Below, in pieces: positions 24,742 to 38,700 of a stretch of DNA of 64,000 bases. Location of the stretch: contig NW_027478439.1 of assembly GCF_051014685.1 (NCBI RefSeq), positions 1 to 64,000 on the forward strand. Reading direction: 5' to 3'. The translations under genes were made by a program, and so were the position numbers. The stretch is from Ptiloglossa arizonensis. Its lineage: Eukaryota; Arthropoda; Insecta; Hymenoptera; Colletidae. Every line of letters starts with the position of its first letter. The stretch's first letter is position 1. The notes under the pieces were generated by a model that saw nothing but the letters and a program-made list of their open reading frames with translations, was not told where the DNA came from and did no database searches.

Positions 24742-24901
24742 GCTTAAAGCTAAGAAATGGTTGTGAAGACAACAACTTTTGCGCACTTCTGCTGCTCCAA
24801 ACACTTAACCAGAATGTCCTAGGGAAAAAATACACACACCATTGTAATCGGGCGAGTATCTACTTTCAGACGCAAGAGCAATTTTTGGGCATGGTCAATC
24901 C

Positions 24902-24918
24902 GTTCGCGAGATACGGGC
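24902..24918 (+). other. CENP-B box pattern, exact match, site 9
   Basis: GTTCGCGAGATACGGGC in 15-mer unit 2, exactly 2,655 bp after site 7. After this point I find no exact match in the window. Confidence 0.4.
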
Positions 24919-25159
24919 GTTTGAAAGTAAGAAATGGTTGAGAAGGCAACAAATTTCTCGCAATTCTGCTGCTCCAAACGCTTAACCAGAATGGCCTAGG
25001 GAAAAAATACACATACCGTTGTAATCGGGCTAGTTTCTACTTTTAGATGCAAGAGGAATTTTTGGGCTTGGTCAATCCGTTCGCGAGATAAGGGAGTTTG
25101 AAGCTAAGAAATGGTTGAGAAGGCAACAAATTTTTCGCACTTCTGCTGCTCCAAACGCT

Positions 25160-28111
25160 TAACCAGAATGGCCTAGGGGAAAAATACACATACCGTTGTA
25201 ATCGGGCGAGTTTCTACTTTTAGATGCAAGAGGAATTTTTGAGTTTCGTCAATCCGTTCGCGAGACATGGGAGTTTGAATCTAAGAAGTGGTTGAGAAGG
25301 CAACAAATTTTGCGCACTTCTGCTGCTCCAAACGCTTAACCAGAATGGCCTAGGGAAAAGATACACATACCGTTGTAATCGGGCGAGTATCTACTTTCAG
25401 ATGCAAGAGGAATTTTTGGGCTTGGTCAATCCGTTCGCCAGATATGGGAGTTTGAAGCTAAGAAATGCTTGAGAAGGCAACAAATTTCTCGCACTTCTGC
25501 TGCTCCAAACGCTTAACCAGAGTGGCCTAGGGAAAAAATACACATACCGTTGTAATCGGGCGAGTATCTACTTTCAGATGCAAGAGTAATTTTTGGGTTT
25601 GGTTAATCCGTTCGCGAGATATGGGAGATTGAAGCCAAGAAATGGTTGGGCAGACAACAAATTTTTCCCACTTCTGCTGCTCCAAACGCTTAACCAGAAT
25701 GGCCTAGGGAAAAAATGCACATATCGTTCCAGTCGGGCGAGTATCTACTTTCAGATGCAAGAGTAATTTTTGGGTTTGGTTAATCCATTCGCGAGATATG
25801 GGAGTTTGAAGCTAAGAAATGGTTGAGCAGACAACAAATTTTTCCCACTTCTGCTGCTCCAAACGCTTAACCAGAATGGCCTAGGGAAAAAATACATATA
25901 CAGTTGTAATCGGGAGAGTTTCTACTTTCAGACGAAGCAGGAATTTTTGGGCTTGGTGAAACCGTTCGCGTGATATGGTAGTTTGAGTCTAAGAAATGGT
26001 TGAGAAGGCAACAAATTTTTCGCACTTCTGCTGCTCCAAACGCTTAACCAGAATGGCCTAGGGAAAAAATACACATACCGTTGTAATCGGGCTAGTTTCT
26101 AGTTTCAGACGCAGCAGGACTTTTTGAGCTTGGTCAAACCGTTCGCGAGATATGGGAGTTTGAATCTAAGAAATGGTTGAGAAGGCAACAAATTTTTCGC
26201 ACTTCTGCTGCTCCAAACGCTTAGCCAGAATGGCCTAGGGAAAAAATGCACATATCGTTGCAGTCGGGCGAGTATCTACTTTCAGATGCAAGAGTAATTT
26301 TTGGGTTTGGTTAATCCATTCGCGAGATATGGGAGTTTGAAGCTAAGAAATGGTTGAGCAGACAACAAATTGTTCGCACTTCTGCTGCTCCAAACGCTTA
26401 ACCAGAATGGCCTAGGGAAAGAAAACACATACCGTTGTAATCGGGCGAGTATGTACTTTCAGATGCAAGAGGAATTTTTGGGCTTGGTCAATTCGTTCGC
26501 GAGATATGGGCGTTTGAAGCCAAGAAATGGTTGAGAAGGTAAAAAGTTTCTCGCAATTCTGCTGCTCCAAACGATTAACAAGAATGGCCTAGGGAAAAAA
26601 TACACATACCGTTGTAATCGGGCTAGTTTCTACTTTCAGACGCAGCAGGAATTTTTGGGCATGGTCAAACCGTTCGCGTGATATGGTGTTTTGAAGCTAA
26701 GAAATGGTTGAGAAGGCAACAAATTTTTCGCAATTCTGCTGCTCCAAACGCTTAACCAGAACGGCCTAGGGAAAAAATACACATACCTTTGTAATCGGGC
26801 GAGTTTCTACTTTCAGGCGCATCAGGAATTTTTGGGTTTGGTCAATCCGTTCGCGAGATATGGGAGTTTGAAGCTAAGAAATGGTTGAGAAGACAACAAA
26901 TTTTGCGCATTTCTGCTGCTCCAAACGCTTAACCAGAATGGCCTAGGGAAAAAATACACATACCTTTGTAATCGGGCGAGTTTCTACTTTCAGACACAAC
27001 AGGAATTTTTGGGTTTGGTCTATCCGTTCGCGAGATATGGGCGTTTGAAGCTAAGAAATGCTTGCGAAGGCAACAAATTTTTCGCACTTCTGCTGCTCCA
27101 AACGCTTAACCAGAGTGGCCTAGGGAAAAAATACACATACCGTTGTAATCGGGCGAGTATCTACTTTCAGATGCAAGAGTAATTTTTGGGTTTGGTTAAT
27201 CCGTTCGCGAGATATGGGAGATTGAAACCAAGAAATGGTTGGGCAGACAACAAATTTTTCCCACTTCTGCTGCTCCAAACGCTTAACCAGAATGGCCTAG
27301 GGAAAAAATGCACATATCGTTCCAGTCGGGCGAGTATCTACTTTCAGATGCAAGAGTAATTTTTGGGTTTGGTTAATCCATTCGCGAGATATGGGAGTTT
27401 GAAGCTAAGAAATGGATGAGCAGACAACAAATTTTTCCCACTTCTGCTGCTCCAAACGCTTAACCAGAATGGCCTAGGGAAAAAATACATATACAGTTGT
27501 AATCGGGAGAGTTTCTACTTTCAGACGCAGCAGGAATTTTTGGGCTTGGTGCAACCGTTCGCGTGATATGGTAGTTTGAGTCTAAGAAATGGTTGAGAAG
27601 GCAACAAATTTTGCGCACTTCTGCTGCTCCAAACGCTTAACCAGAATGGCCTAGGGAAAAAATACACATACCTTTGTAATTGGGCGAGTTTCTACTTTCA
27701 GACACAACAGGAATTTTTGGGTTTGGTCTATCCGTTCGCGAGACATGGGCGTTTGAAGCTAAGAAATGCTTGCGAAGGCAACAAATTTTTCGCACTTCTG
27801 CTGCTCCAAACGCTTAACCAGAATGGCCTAGGGAAAAAATGCACATATCGTTGCAGTCGGGCGAGTATCTACTTTCAGATGCAAGAGTAATTTTTAGGTT
27901 TGGTTAATCCATTCGCGAGATATGGGAGTTTGAAGCTAAGAAATGGTTGAGCAGTCAACAAATTTTTCGCACTTCTGCTGCTCCAAACGCTTAACCAGAA
28001 TGGCCTAGGGAAAGAAAACACATCCCGTTGTAATCGGGCGAGTATTTACTTTCAGATGCAAGAGGAATATTTGGGCTTGGTCAATTCGTTCGCGAGATAT
28101 GGGCGTTTGAA
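25160..28111 (+). repeat. Composite block II, copy 2
   Basis: Counterpart of 5690-8287. At about 26,660 it leaves the block II order and follows the sequence of 10,201-10,730 for about 350-530 bp (GGGCATGGTCAAACC with TTCGCGTGATATGGTG), then returns to block II order. Junctions fall inside homologous monomers and keep the 177-bp register, as expected for unequal crossover or gene conversion. Confidence 0.75.
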
Positions 28112-29706
28112 GCCAAGAAATGGTTGAGAAGGTAAAAAGTTTCTCGCAATTCTGCTGCTCCAAACGATTAACAAGAATGGCCTAGGGAAAAAATACACAT
28201 ACCGTTGTAATCGGGCTAGTTTCTACTTTCAGACGCAGCAGGAATTTTTGGGCTTGGTCATACCGTTCGCGAGGTATGGGAGTTTGAAGCTAAGAAATGG
28301 TTGAGAAGACAACAAATTTTGCGCACTTCTGCTGCTCCAAACGCTTAACAAGAATGGCCTAGGGAAGAAATTCACATACCGTTGTAATCGGGCGAGTTCC
28401 TACTTTCAGACGCAGCAGGAATTTTTGGGCATGGTCAAACCGTTCGCGTGATATGGTGGTTTGAAGCTAAGAAATGGTTGAGAAGGCAACAAATTTTTCG
28501 CAATTCTGCTGCTCCAAACGCTTAACCAGAACGGCCTAGGGAAAAAATACACATACCTTTGTAATCGGGCGAGTTTCTACTTTCAGGCGCAACAGGAATT
28601 TTTGGGTTTGGTCAATCCGTTCGCGAGATATGGGAGTTTGAAGCTAAGAAATGGTTGAGAAGAGAACAAATTTTGCGCATTTCTGCTGCTCCAAACGCTT
28701 AACCAGAATGGCCTAGGGAAAAAATACACATACCTTTGTAATCGGGCGAGTTTCTACTTTCAGACACAACAGGAATTTTTGGGTTTGGTCTATCCGTTCG
28801 CGAGATATGGGCGTTTGAAGCTAAGAAATGCTTGCGAAGGCAACAAATTTTTCGCACTTCTGCTGCTCCAAACGCTTAACCAGAGTGGCCTAGGGAAAAA
28901 ATACACATACCGTTGTAATCGGGCGAGTATCTACTTTCAGATGCAAGAGTAATTTTTGGGTTTGGTTAATCCGTTCGCGAGATATGGGAGATTGAAGCCA
29001 AGAAATGGTTGGGCAGACAACAAATTTTTCCCACTTCTGCTGCTCCAAACGCTTAACCAGAATGGCCTAGGGAAAAAATGCACATATCGTTCCAGTCAGG
29101 CGAGTATCTACTTTCAGATGCAAGAGTAATTTTTGGGTTTGATTAATCCATTCGCGAGATATGGGAGTTTGAAACTAAGAAATGGTTGAGCAGACAACAA
29201 ATTTTTCCCACTTCTGCTGCTCCAAACGCTTAACCAGAATGGCCTAGGGAAAAAATACATATACAGTTGTAATCGGGAGAGTTTCTACTTTCAGACGCAG
29301 CAGGAATTTTTGGGCTTGGTGAAACCGTTCGCGTGATATGGTAGTTTGAGTCTAAGAAATGGTTGAGAAGGCAACAAATTTTTCGCAATTCTGCTGCTCC
29401 AAACGCTTAACCAGAATGGCCTAGGGAAAAAATACACATACCGTTGTAATCGGGCTAGTTTCTAGTTTCAGACGCAGCAGGAATTTTTGAGCTTGGTCAA
29501 ACCGTTCGCGAGATATGGGAGTTTGAATCTAAGAAATGGTTGAGAAGGCAACAAATTTTTCGCACTTCTGCTGCTCCAAACGCTTAACCAGAATGGCCTA
29601 GGGAAAAAATACACATACCGTTGTAATCGGGCTAGTTTCTAGTTTCAGACGCAGCAGGACTTTTTGAGCTTGGTCAAACCGTTCGCGAGATATGGGAGTT
29701 TGAATC
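28112..29706 (+). repeat. Extra segment of about nine monomers present only in the second composite
   Basis: Between blocks II and III the second composite has about nine monomers with no counterpart at that place in the first. Part of it (28,251-28,960) repeats 10,021-10,730 at an offset of 18,230 bp, and part repeats the CTAGTTTCTAGTTTCAGACG units seen near 5.0 and 6.6 kb, here twice in tandem (about 29,450 and 29,630). It is a patchwork of sequence found elsewhere in the array. Confidence 0.65.
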
Positions 29707-32700
29707 TAAGAAATGGTTGAGAAGGCAACAAATTTTTCGCACTTCTGCTGCTCCAAACGCTTAACCAGAATGGCGTAGGGAAAAAATGCACATATCGTTG
29801 CAGTCGGGCGAGTATCTACTTTCAGATGCAAGAGTAATTTTTGGGTTTGGTTAATCCATTCGCGAGATATGGGAGTTTGAAGCTAAGAAATGGTTGAGCA
29901 GACAACAAATTGTTCGCAATTCTGCTGCTCCAAACGCTTAACCAGAATGGCCTAGGGAAAAAAAACTCATACCGTTGTAATCGGGCGAGTATGTACTTTC
30001 AGATGCAAGAGGAATTTTTGGGCTTGGTCAATCCGTTCGCGAGATATGGGCGTTTGAAGCTAAGAAATGGTTGAGAAGGTAGAAAGTTTCTCGCAATTCT
30101 GCTGCTCCAAACGATTAACCAGAATGGCCTAGGGAAAAAATACACATACCGTTGTAATCGGGCTAGTTTCTACTTTCAGACGCAGCAGGAATTTTTGGGC
30201 TTGGTCAAACCGTTCGCGAGGTATGGGAGTTTGAAGCTAAGAAATGGTCGAGAAGACAACATATTTTGCGCACTTCTGCTGCTCCAAACGCTTAACAAGA
30301 ATGGCCTAGGGAATAAATTCACATACCGTTGTAATCGGGCGAGTTCCTACTTCCAGACGCAGCAGGAATTTTTGGCCATGGTAAAACCGTTCGCGTGATA
30401 TGGTAGTTTGAAGCTAAGAAATGGTTGAGAAGGCAACAAATTTTTCGCAATTCTGCTGCTCCAAACGCTTAACCAGAATGGCCTAGGGAAAAAATACACA
30501 TACCTCTGTAATCGGGCGAGTTTCTACTTTCAGACGCAACAGGAATTTTTGGGTTTGGTCAATCCGTTCGCGAGATATGGGAGTTTGAAGCTAAGAAATG
30601 GTTTAGAAGACAACAAATTTTGCGCACTTCTGCTGCTCCAAACGCTTAACCAGAATGGCCTAGGGAAAAAATACACATACCTTTGTAATCGGGCGAGTTT
30701 CTACTTTCAGACGCAACAGGAATTTTTGGGTTTGGTCTATCCGTTCGCGAGATATGGGCGTTTGAAGCTAAGAAATGCTTGCGAAGGCAACAAATTTTTC
30801 GCACTTCTGCTGCTCCAAACGCTTAACCAGAGTGGCCTAGGGAAAAAATGCACATATCGTTGCAGTCGTGCGAGTATCTACTTTCAGATGCAAGAGTAAT
30901 TTTTGGGTTTGGTTAATCCATTCGCGAGATATGGGAGTTTGAAGCTAAGAAATGGTTGAGCAGACAACAAATTTTTCCCACTTCTGCTGCTCCAAACGCT
31001 TAACCAGAATGGCCTAGGGAAAAAATACATATACAGTTGTAATCGGGAGAGTTTCTACTTTCAGACGCAGCAGGAATTTTTGGGCTTCGTGAAACCGTTC
31101 GCGTGATATGGTAGTTTGAGGCTAAGAAATGGTTGAGAAGGCAACAAATTTTTCTCACTTCTGCTGCTCCAAACGCTTAACCAGAATGGCCTAGGGAAAA
31201 AATACACATACCTTTGTAATCGGGCGAATTTCTACTTTCAGACGCACCAGGAATTTTTGGGTTTGGTCAATCCGTGCGCGAGACATGGGAGTTTGAAGCT
31301 AAGAAGTGGTTGAGAAGGCAACAAATTTTTCGCACTTCTGCTGCTCCAAACGCTTAACCAGAATGGCCTAGGCAAAGAAAACACATACCGTTGTAATCGG
31401 GCGAGTATGTACTTTCAGATGCAAGAGGAATTTTTGGGCTTGGTCATACCGTTCGCGAGGTATGGGAGTTTGAAGCTAAGAAATGGTTGAGAAGACAACA
31501 AATTTTGCGCACTTCTGCTGCTCCAAACGCTTAACAAGAATGGCCTAGGGAAGAAATTCACATACCGTTGTAATCGGGCGAGTTCCTACTTTCAGACGCA
31601 GCAGGAATTTTTAGGCATGGTCAAACCGTTCGCGTGATATGGTGGTTTGAAGCTAAGAAATGGTTGAGAAGGCAACAAATTTTTCGCAATTCTGCTGCTC
31701 CAAACGCTTAACCAGAACGGCCTAGGGAAAAAATACGCATACCTTTGTAATCGGGCGAGTTTCTACTTTCAGGCGCAACAGGAATTTTTGGGTTTGGTCA
31801 ATCCGTTCGCGAGATATGGGTGTTTGAAGCTAAGAAATGGTTGAGAAGACAACAAATTTTGCGCATTTCTGCTGCTCCAAACGCTTAACCAGAATGGCCT
31901 AGGGAAAAAATACACATACCTTTGTAATCGGGCGAGTTTCTACTTTCAGACACAACAGGAATTTTTGGGTTTGGTCTATCCGTTCGCGAGATATGGGCGT
32001 TTGAAGCTAAGAAATGCTTGCGAAGGCAACAAATTTTTCGCACTTCTGCTGCTCCAAACGCTTAACCAGAGTGGCCTAGGGAAAAAATACACATACCGTT
32101 GTAATCGGGCGAGTATCTACTTTCAGATGCAAGAGTAATTTTTGGGTTTGGTTAATCCGTTCGCGAGATATGGGAGATTGAAGCTAAGAAATGGTTGGGC
32201 AGACAACAAATTTTTCCCACTTCTGCTGCTCCAAACGCTTAACCAGAATGGCCTAGGGAAAAAATACATATACCGTTGTAATCGGGCGAGTTTCTACTTT
32301 CAGACGCAGCAGGAACTTTTGGGCTTGGTCAAACCGTTCGCGAGATATGGCAGTTTGAAGCTAAGGAATGGTTGAGAAGGCAACAAATTTTTCGCACTTC
32401 AGCTGCTCCAAACGCTTAACCAGAATGGCCTAGGGAAAAAATACACATACCTTTGTAATCGGGCGAGTTTCTACTTTCAGACGCAACAGGAATTTTTGGG
32501 TTTGGTCTATCCGTTCGCGAGATATGGGCGTTTGAAGCTGAGAAATGCTTGAGAAGGCAACAAATTTTTCGCACTTCTGCTGCTCCAAACGCTTAACCAG
32601 AATGGTCTAGAGAAAAAATACACATACCGTTGTAATCGGGCGAGAACCTACTTTCAGATGCAAGAGGAATTTTTGGGCTTGGTCAATCCGTTCGCGAGAT

Positions 32701-35700
32701 ATTGGAGTTTGAAGCTAAGAAATGTTTGAGAAGGCAACAAATTTTTCGCAATCATTCAGCTCCAAACGCTTAACCAGAATGGCATAGGGAAAAAATACAC
32801 ATACCGTTGTAATCGGGCGAGTATCTACTTTCAGATGCAAGAGTAATTTTTGGGTTTGGTTAATCCGTTCGCGACATATGGGAGTTTGAAGCTAAGAAAT
32901 GCTTGAGCAGACAACAAATTTTTCCCACTTCTGCTGCACCAAACGCATAACCAGAATGGCCTAGGGAAAAAACACATATACCGTTGTAATCGGGCGAGTT
33001 TCTACTTTCAGACGCAGCAGGAATTTTTGGGCTTGGTCAAACCGTTCGCGAGATATGGGAGTTTGAAGCTAAGAAATGTTTGAGAAGGCAACAAATTTTT
33101 CGCAATCATGCAGTTCCAAACGCTTAACCAGAATGGCATAGGGAAAAAATACACATACCGTTGTAATCGGGCGAGTATCTACTTTCAGATGCAAGAGTAA
33201 TTTTTGGGTTTGGTTAATCCGTTCGCGACATATGGGAGTTTGAAGCTAAGAAATGGTTGAGCAGACAACAAATTTTTCCCACTTCTGCTGCTCCAAACGC
33301 ATAACCAGAATGGCCTAGGGTAAAAATACACATACCTTTGTAATCGGGCGAGTTTCTACTTTCAGACACAACAGGAATTTTTGGGTTTGGTCTATCCGTT
33401 CGCGAGATATGGGCGTTTGAAGCTAAGAAATGCTTGCGAAGGCAACAAATTTTTCGCACTTCTGCTGCTCCAAACGCTTAACCAGAGTGGCCTAGGGAAA
33501 AAATACACATACCGTTGTAATCGGGCGAGTATCTACTTTCAGATGCAAGAGTAATTTTTGGGTTTGGTTAATCCGTTCGCGAGATATGGGAGATTGAAGC
33601 TAAGAAATGGTTGGGCAGACAACAAATTTTTCCCACTTCTGCTGCTCCAAACGCTTAACCAGAATGGCCTAGGGAAAAAATACATATACAGTTGTAATCG
33701 GGAGAGTTTCTACTTTCAGACGCAGCAGGAATTTTTGGGCTTGGTGAAACCGTTCGCGTGATATGGTAGTTTGAGGCTAAGAAATGGTTGAGAAGGCAAC
33801 AAATTTTTCTCACTTCTGCCGCTCCAAACGCTTAACCAGAATGGCCTAGGGAAAAAATACACATACCTTTGTAATCGGGCGAATTTCTACTTTCAGACGC
33901 ACCAGGAATTTTTGGGTTTGGTCAATCCGTGCGCGAGACATGGGAGTTTGAAGCTAAGAAGTGGTTGAGAAGGCAACAAATTTTTCGCACTTCTGCTGCT
34001 CCAAACGCTTAACCAGAATGGCCTAGGCAAAGAAAACACATACCGTTGTAATCGGGCGAGTATGTACTTTCAGATGCAAGAGGAATTTTTGGGCTTGGTC
34101 ATACCGTTCGCGAGGTATGGGAGTTTGAAGCTAAGAAATGGTTGAGAAGACAACAAATTTTTCGCAATTCTGCTGCTCCAAACGCTTAACCAGAACGGCC
34201 TAGGGAAAAAATACACATACCGTTGTAATCGGGCGAGTTTCTACTTTCAGGCGCAACAGGAATTTTTGGGTTTGGTCAATCCGTTCGCGAGATATGGGAG
34301 TTTGAAGCTAAGAAATGGTTGAGAAGACAACAAATTTTGCGCATTTCTGCTGCTCCAAACGCTTAACAAGAATGGCCTAGGGAAAAAATACACATACCTT
34401 TGTAATCGGGCGAGTTTCTACTTTCAGACACAACAGGAATTTTTGGGTTTGGTCTATCCGTTCGCGAGATATGGGCGTTTGAAGCTAAGAAATGCTTGCG
34501 AAGGCAACAAATTTTTCGCACTTCTGCTGCTCCAAACGCTTAACCAGAGTGGCCTAGGGAAAAAATACACATACCGTTGTAATCGGGCGAGTATCTACTT
34601 TCAGATGCAAGAGTAATTTTTGTGTTTGGTTAATCCGTTCGCGAGATATGGGAGATTGAAGCTAAGAAATGGTTGGGCAGACAACAAATTTTTCCCACTT
34701 CTGCTGCTCCAAACGCTTAACCAGAATGGCCTAGGGAAAAAATACATATACCGTTGTAATCGGGCGAGTTTCTACTTTCAGACGCAGCAGGAACTTTTGG
34801 GCTTGGTTAAACCGTTCGCGAGATATGGCAGTTTGAAGCTAAGGAATGGTTGAGAAGGCAACAAATTTTTCGCACTTCTGCTGCTCCAAACGCTTAACCA
34901 GAATGGCCTAGGGAAAAAATACACATACCTTTGTAATCGGGCGAGTTTCTACTTTCAGACGCAACAGGAATTTTTGGGTTTGGTCTATCCGTTCGCGAGA
35001 TATGGGCGTTTGAAGCTAAGAAATGCTTGAGAAGGCAACAAATTTTTCGCACTTCTGCTGCTCCAAACGCTTAACCAGAATGGTCTAGAGAAAAAATACA
35101 CATACCGTTGTAATCGGGCGAGAATCTACTTTCAGATGCAAGAGGAATTTTTGGGCTTGGTCAATCCGTTCGCGAGATATTGGAGTTTGAAGCTAAGAAA
35201 TGTTTGAGAAGGCAACAAATTTTTCGCAATCATTCAGCGCCAAACGCTTAACCAGAATGGCATAGGGAAAAAATACACATACCGTTGTAATCGGGCGAGT
35301 ATCTACTTTCAGATGCAAGAGTAATTTTTGGGTTTGGTTAATCCGTTCGCGACATATGGGAGTTTGAAGCTAAGAAATGGTTGAGCAGACAACAAATTTT
35401 TCCCACTTCTGCTGCACCAAACGCATAACCAGAATGGCCTAGGGAAAGAACACATATACCGTTGTAATCGGGCGAGTTTCTACTTTCAGACGCAGCAGGA
35501 ATTTTTGGGCTTGGTCAAACCGTTCGCGAGATATGGGAGTTTGAAGCTAAGAAATGTTTGAGAAGGCAACAAATTTTTCGCAATCATGCAGCTCCAAACG
35601 CTTAACCAGAATGGCATAGGGAAAAAATACACATACCGTTGTAATCGGGCGAGTATCTACTTTCAGATGCAAGAGTAATTTTTGGGCTTGGTCAAACCGT

Positions 35701-38700
35701 TCGCGAGATATGGTAGTTTGAAGATAAGAAATGGTGGAGAAGGCAACAAATTTTTCGCACTTCTGCTGCTGCAAACGCGTAACCAGAATGGCCTAGGGAG
35801 AAAATACACATACCGTTGTAATCGGGCTAGTTTCTACTTTCAGACGCAGCTGGAATTTTTGAGCTTGGTCAAACCGTTCGCGAGATATGGGAGTTTGAAT
35901 CTAAGAAATGGTTGAGAAGGCAACAAATTTTTCGCACTTCTGCTGCTCCAAACGCTTAACCAGAATGGCCTAGTGAAAAAATGCACATATCGTTGCAGTC
36001 GGGCGAGTATCTACTTTCAAATGCAAGAGTAATTTTTGGGTTTTGTTAATCCATTCGCGAGATATGGGAGTTTGAAGCTAAGAAATGGTTGAGCAGACAA
36101 CAAATTTTCCCCACTTCTGCTGCTCCAAACGCTTAACCAGAATGGCCTAGGGAAAAAATACATATACAGTTGTAATCGGGCGAGTTTCTACTTTCAGACG
36201 CAGCAGGAATTTTTGGGCTTGGTCAAACCGTTCGCGTGATATGGTATTTTGAGGCTAAGAAATGGTTGAGAAGGCAACAAATTTTTCGCAATTCTGCTGC
36301 TCCAAACGCTTAACCAGTATGGCCTAGGGAAAAAATACACATACCTTTGTAATCGGGCGAGTTTCTACTTTCAGACGCAACAGGAATTTTTGGGTTTGGT
36401 CAATCCGTGCGCGAGATATGGGAGTTTGATGCTAAGCAATGGTAGAGAAGACAAAAAATCTTGCGCACTTCTGCTGCTCCAAACGCTTAACCAGACTGGC
36501 CTAGGGAAAAAATGCACATATCGTTGCAGTCGGGCGAGTATCTACTTTCAGATGCAAGAATAATTTTTGGGTTTGGTTAATCCATTCGCGAGATATGGGA
36601 GTTTGAAGCTAAGAAATGGTTGAGCAGACAACAAATGTTTCCCACTTCTGCTGCTCCAAACGCTTAACCAGAATGGCCTAGGGAAAAAATACATATACAG
36701 TTGTAATCGGGCGAGTTTCTACTTTCAGACGCAGCAGGAATTTTTGGGCTTGGTCAAACCGTTCGCGTGATATGGTAGTTTGAGGCTAAGAAATGGTTGA
36801 GAAGGCAACAAATTTTTCGCACTTCTGCTGCTCCAAACGCTTAACCAGTATGGCCTAGGGAAAAAATACACATACCTTTGTAATCGGGCGAGTTTCTACT
36901 TTCAGACGCAACAGGAATTTTTGTGTTTGGTCAATCCGTGCGCGAGATATGGGAGTTTGATGCTAGGCAATGGTTGAGAAGGCAACAAATCTTGCGCACT
37001 TCTGCTGCTCCAAACGCTTAACCAGACTGGCCTAGGGAAAAAATACACATACCTTTGTAATCGGGCGAGTTTCTACTTTCAGACGCAACAGGAATTTTTG
37101 GGTTTCGTCAATCCGTTCACGAAATATGGGAGTTTGAAGCTAAGAAATGGTTGAGAAGACAACAAATTCTGCGCACATCTGCTTCCCCAAACGCTTAACC
37201 AGAAGGGCCTAGGGAAAAAATACACATACCATTGTAATCGGGCGAGTTTCTACTTTCAGACGCAGCAGGAATTTTTGGGTTTGGTCAATCCGTTCGCGAG
37301 AAATGGGAGTTTGAAGCTAAGAAATGGATGAGAAGGCAACAAATTTTTCGCACTTCTGCTGCTCCAAACGCTTAACCAGACTGGCCTAGGGAAAAAATAC
37401 ACATACCTTTGTAATCGGGCGAGTTTCTACTTTCAGACGCAACAGGAGTTTTTGGGTTTCGTCAATCCGTTCACGAGTAATGGGAGTTTGAAGCTAAGAA
37501 ATGATTGAGAAGACAACAAATTTTGCGCACATCTGCTTCCCCAAACGCTTAACCAGAGTGGCCTAGGGAAAAAATACACATACCGTTGTAATCGGGCGAG
37601 TATCTACTTTCAGATGCAAGAGTAATTTTTGGGTTTGGTTAATCCGTTCGCGAGATATGGGAGATTGAAGCTAAGAAATGGTTGGGCAGACAACAAATTT
37701 TTCGCACTTCTGCTGCTCCAAACGCTTAACCAGAATGGTCTAGAGAAAAAATACACATACCGTTGTAATCGGGCGAGAATCTACTTTCAGATGCAAGAGG
37801 AATTTTTGGGCTTGGTCAATCCGTTCGCGAGATATTGGAGTTTGAAGCTAAGAAATGTTTGAGAAGGCAACAAATTTTTCGCAATCATTCAGCTCCAAAC
37901 GCTTAACCAGAATGGCATAGGGAAAAAATACACATACCGTTGTAATCGGGCGAGTATCTACTTTCAGATGCAAGAGTAATTTTGGGTTTGGTTAATCCGT
38001 TCGCGACATATGGGAGTTTGAAGCTAAGAAATGGTTGAGCAGACAACAAATTTTTCCCACTTCTGCTGCTCCAAACGCATAACCAGAATGGCCTAGGGAA
38101 AAAATACACATACCGTTGTAATCGGGCTAGTTTCTACTTTCAGACGCAGCAGGAATTTTTGGGCTTGGTCAAACCGTTCGCGAGGTATGGGAGTTTGAAG
38201 CTAAGAAATGGTTGAGAAGACAACAAATTTTGCGCACTTCTGCTGCTCCAAACGCTTAACAAGAATGGCCTAGGGAATAAATTCACATACCGTTGTAATC
38301 GGGCGAGTTCCTACTTCCAGACGCAGCAGGAATTTTTGGGCATGGCAAAACCGTTCGCGTGATATGGTAGTTTGAAGCTAAGAAATGGTTGAGAAGGCAA
38401 CAAATTTTTCGCAATTCTGCTGCTCCAAACGCTTAACCAGAATGGCCTAGGGAAAAAATACACATACCTCTGTAATCGGGCGAGTTTCTACTTTCAGACG
38501 CAACAGGAATTTTTGGGTTTGGTCAATCCGTTCGCGAGATATGGGAGTTTGAAGCTAAGAAATGGTTTAGAAGACAACAAATTTTGCGCACTTCTGCTGC
38601 TCCAAACGCTTAACCAGAATGGCCTAGGGAAAAAATACACATACCTTTGTAATCGGGCGAGTTTCTACTTTCAGACGCAACAGGAATTTTTGGGTTTGGT

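Larger units (their letters stand above)
23291..25945 (+). repeat. 15-mer higher-order repeat (2,655 bp), unit 2
   Basis: Near-identical second unit. One visible difference is GACTGGCCTAGG here against GACTGGCCTTGG in unit 1 near 20,930. It ends near 25,945, again at GACGAAGCAGG, after which the sequence continues as block II copy 2. The rare GACGAAGC monomer at both ends (and at about 6460) marks the likely site of unequal exchange. Confidence 0.8.
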
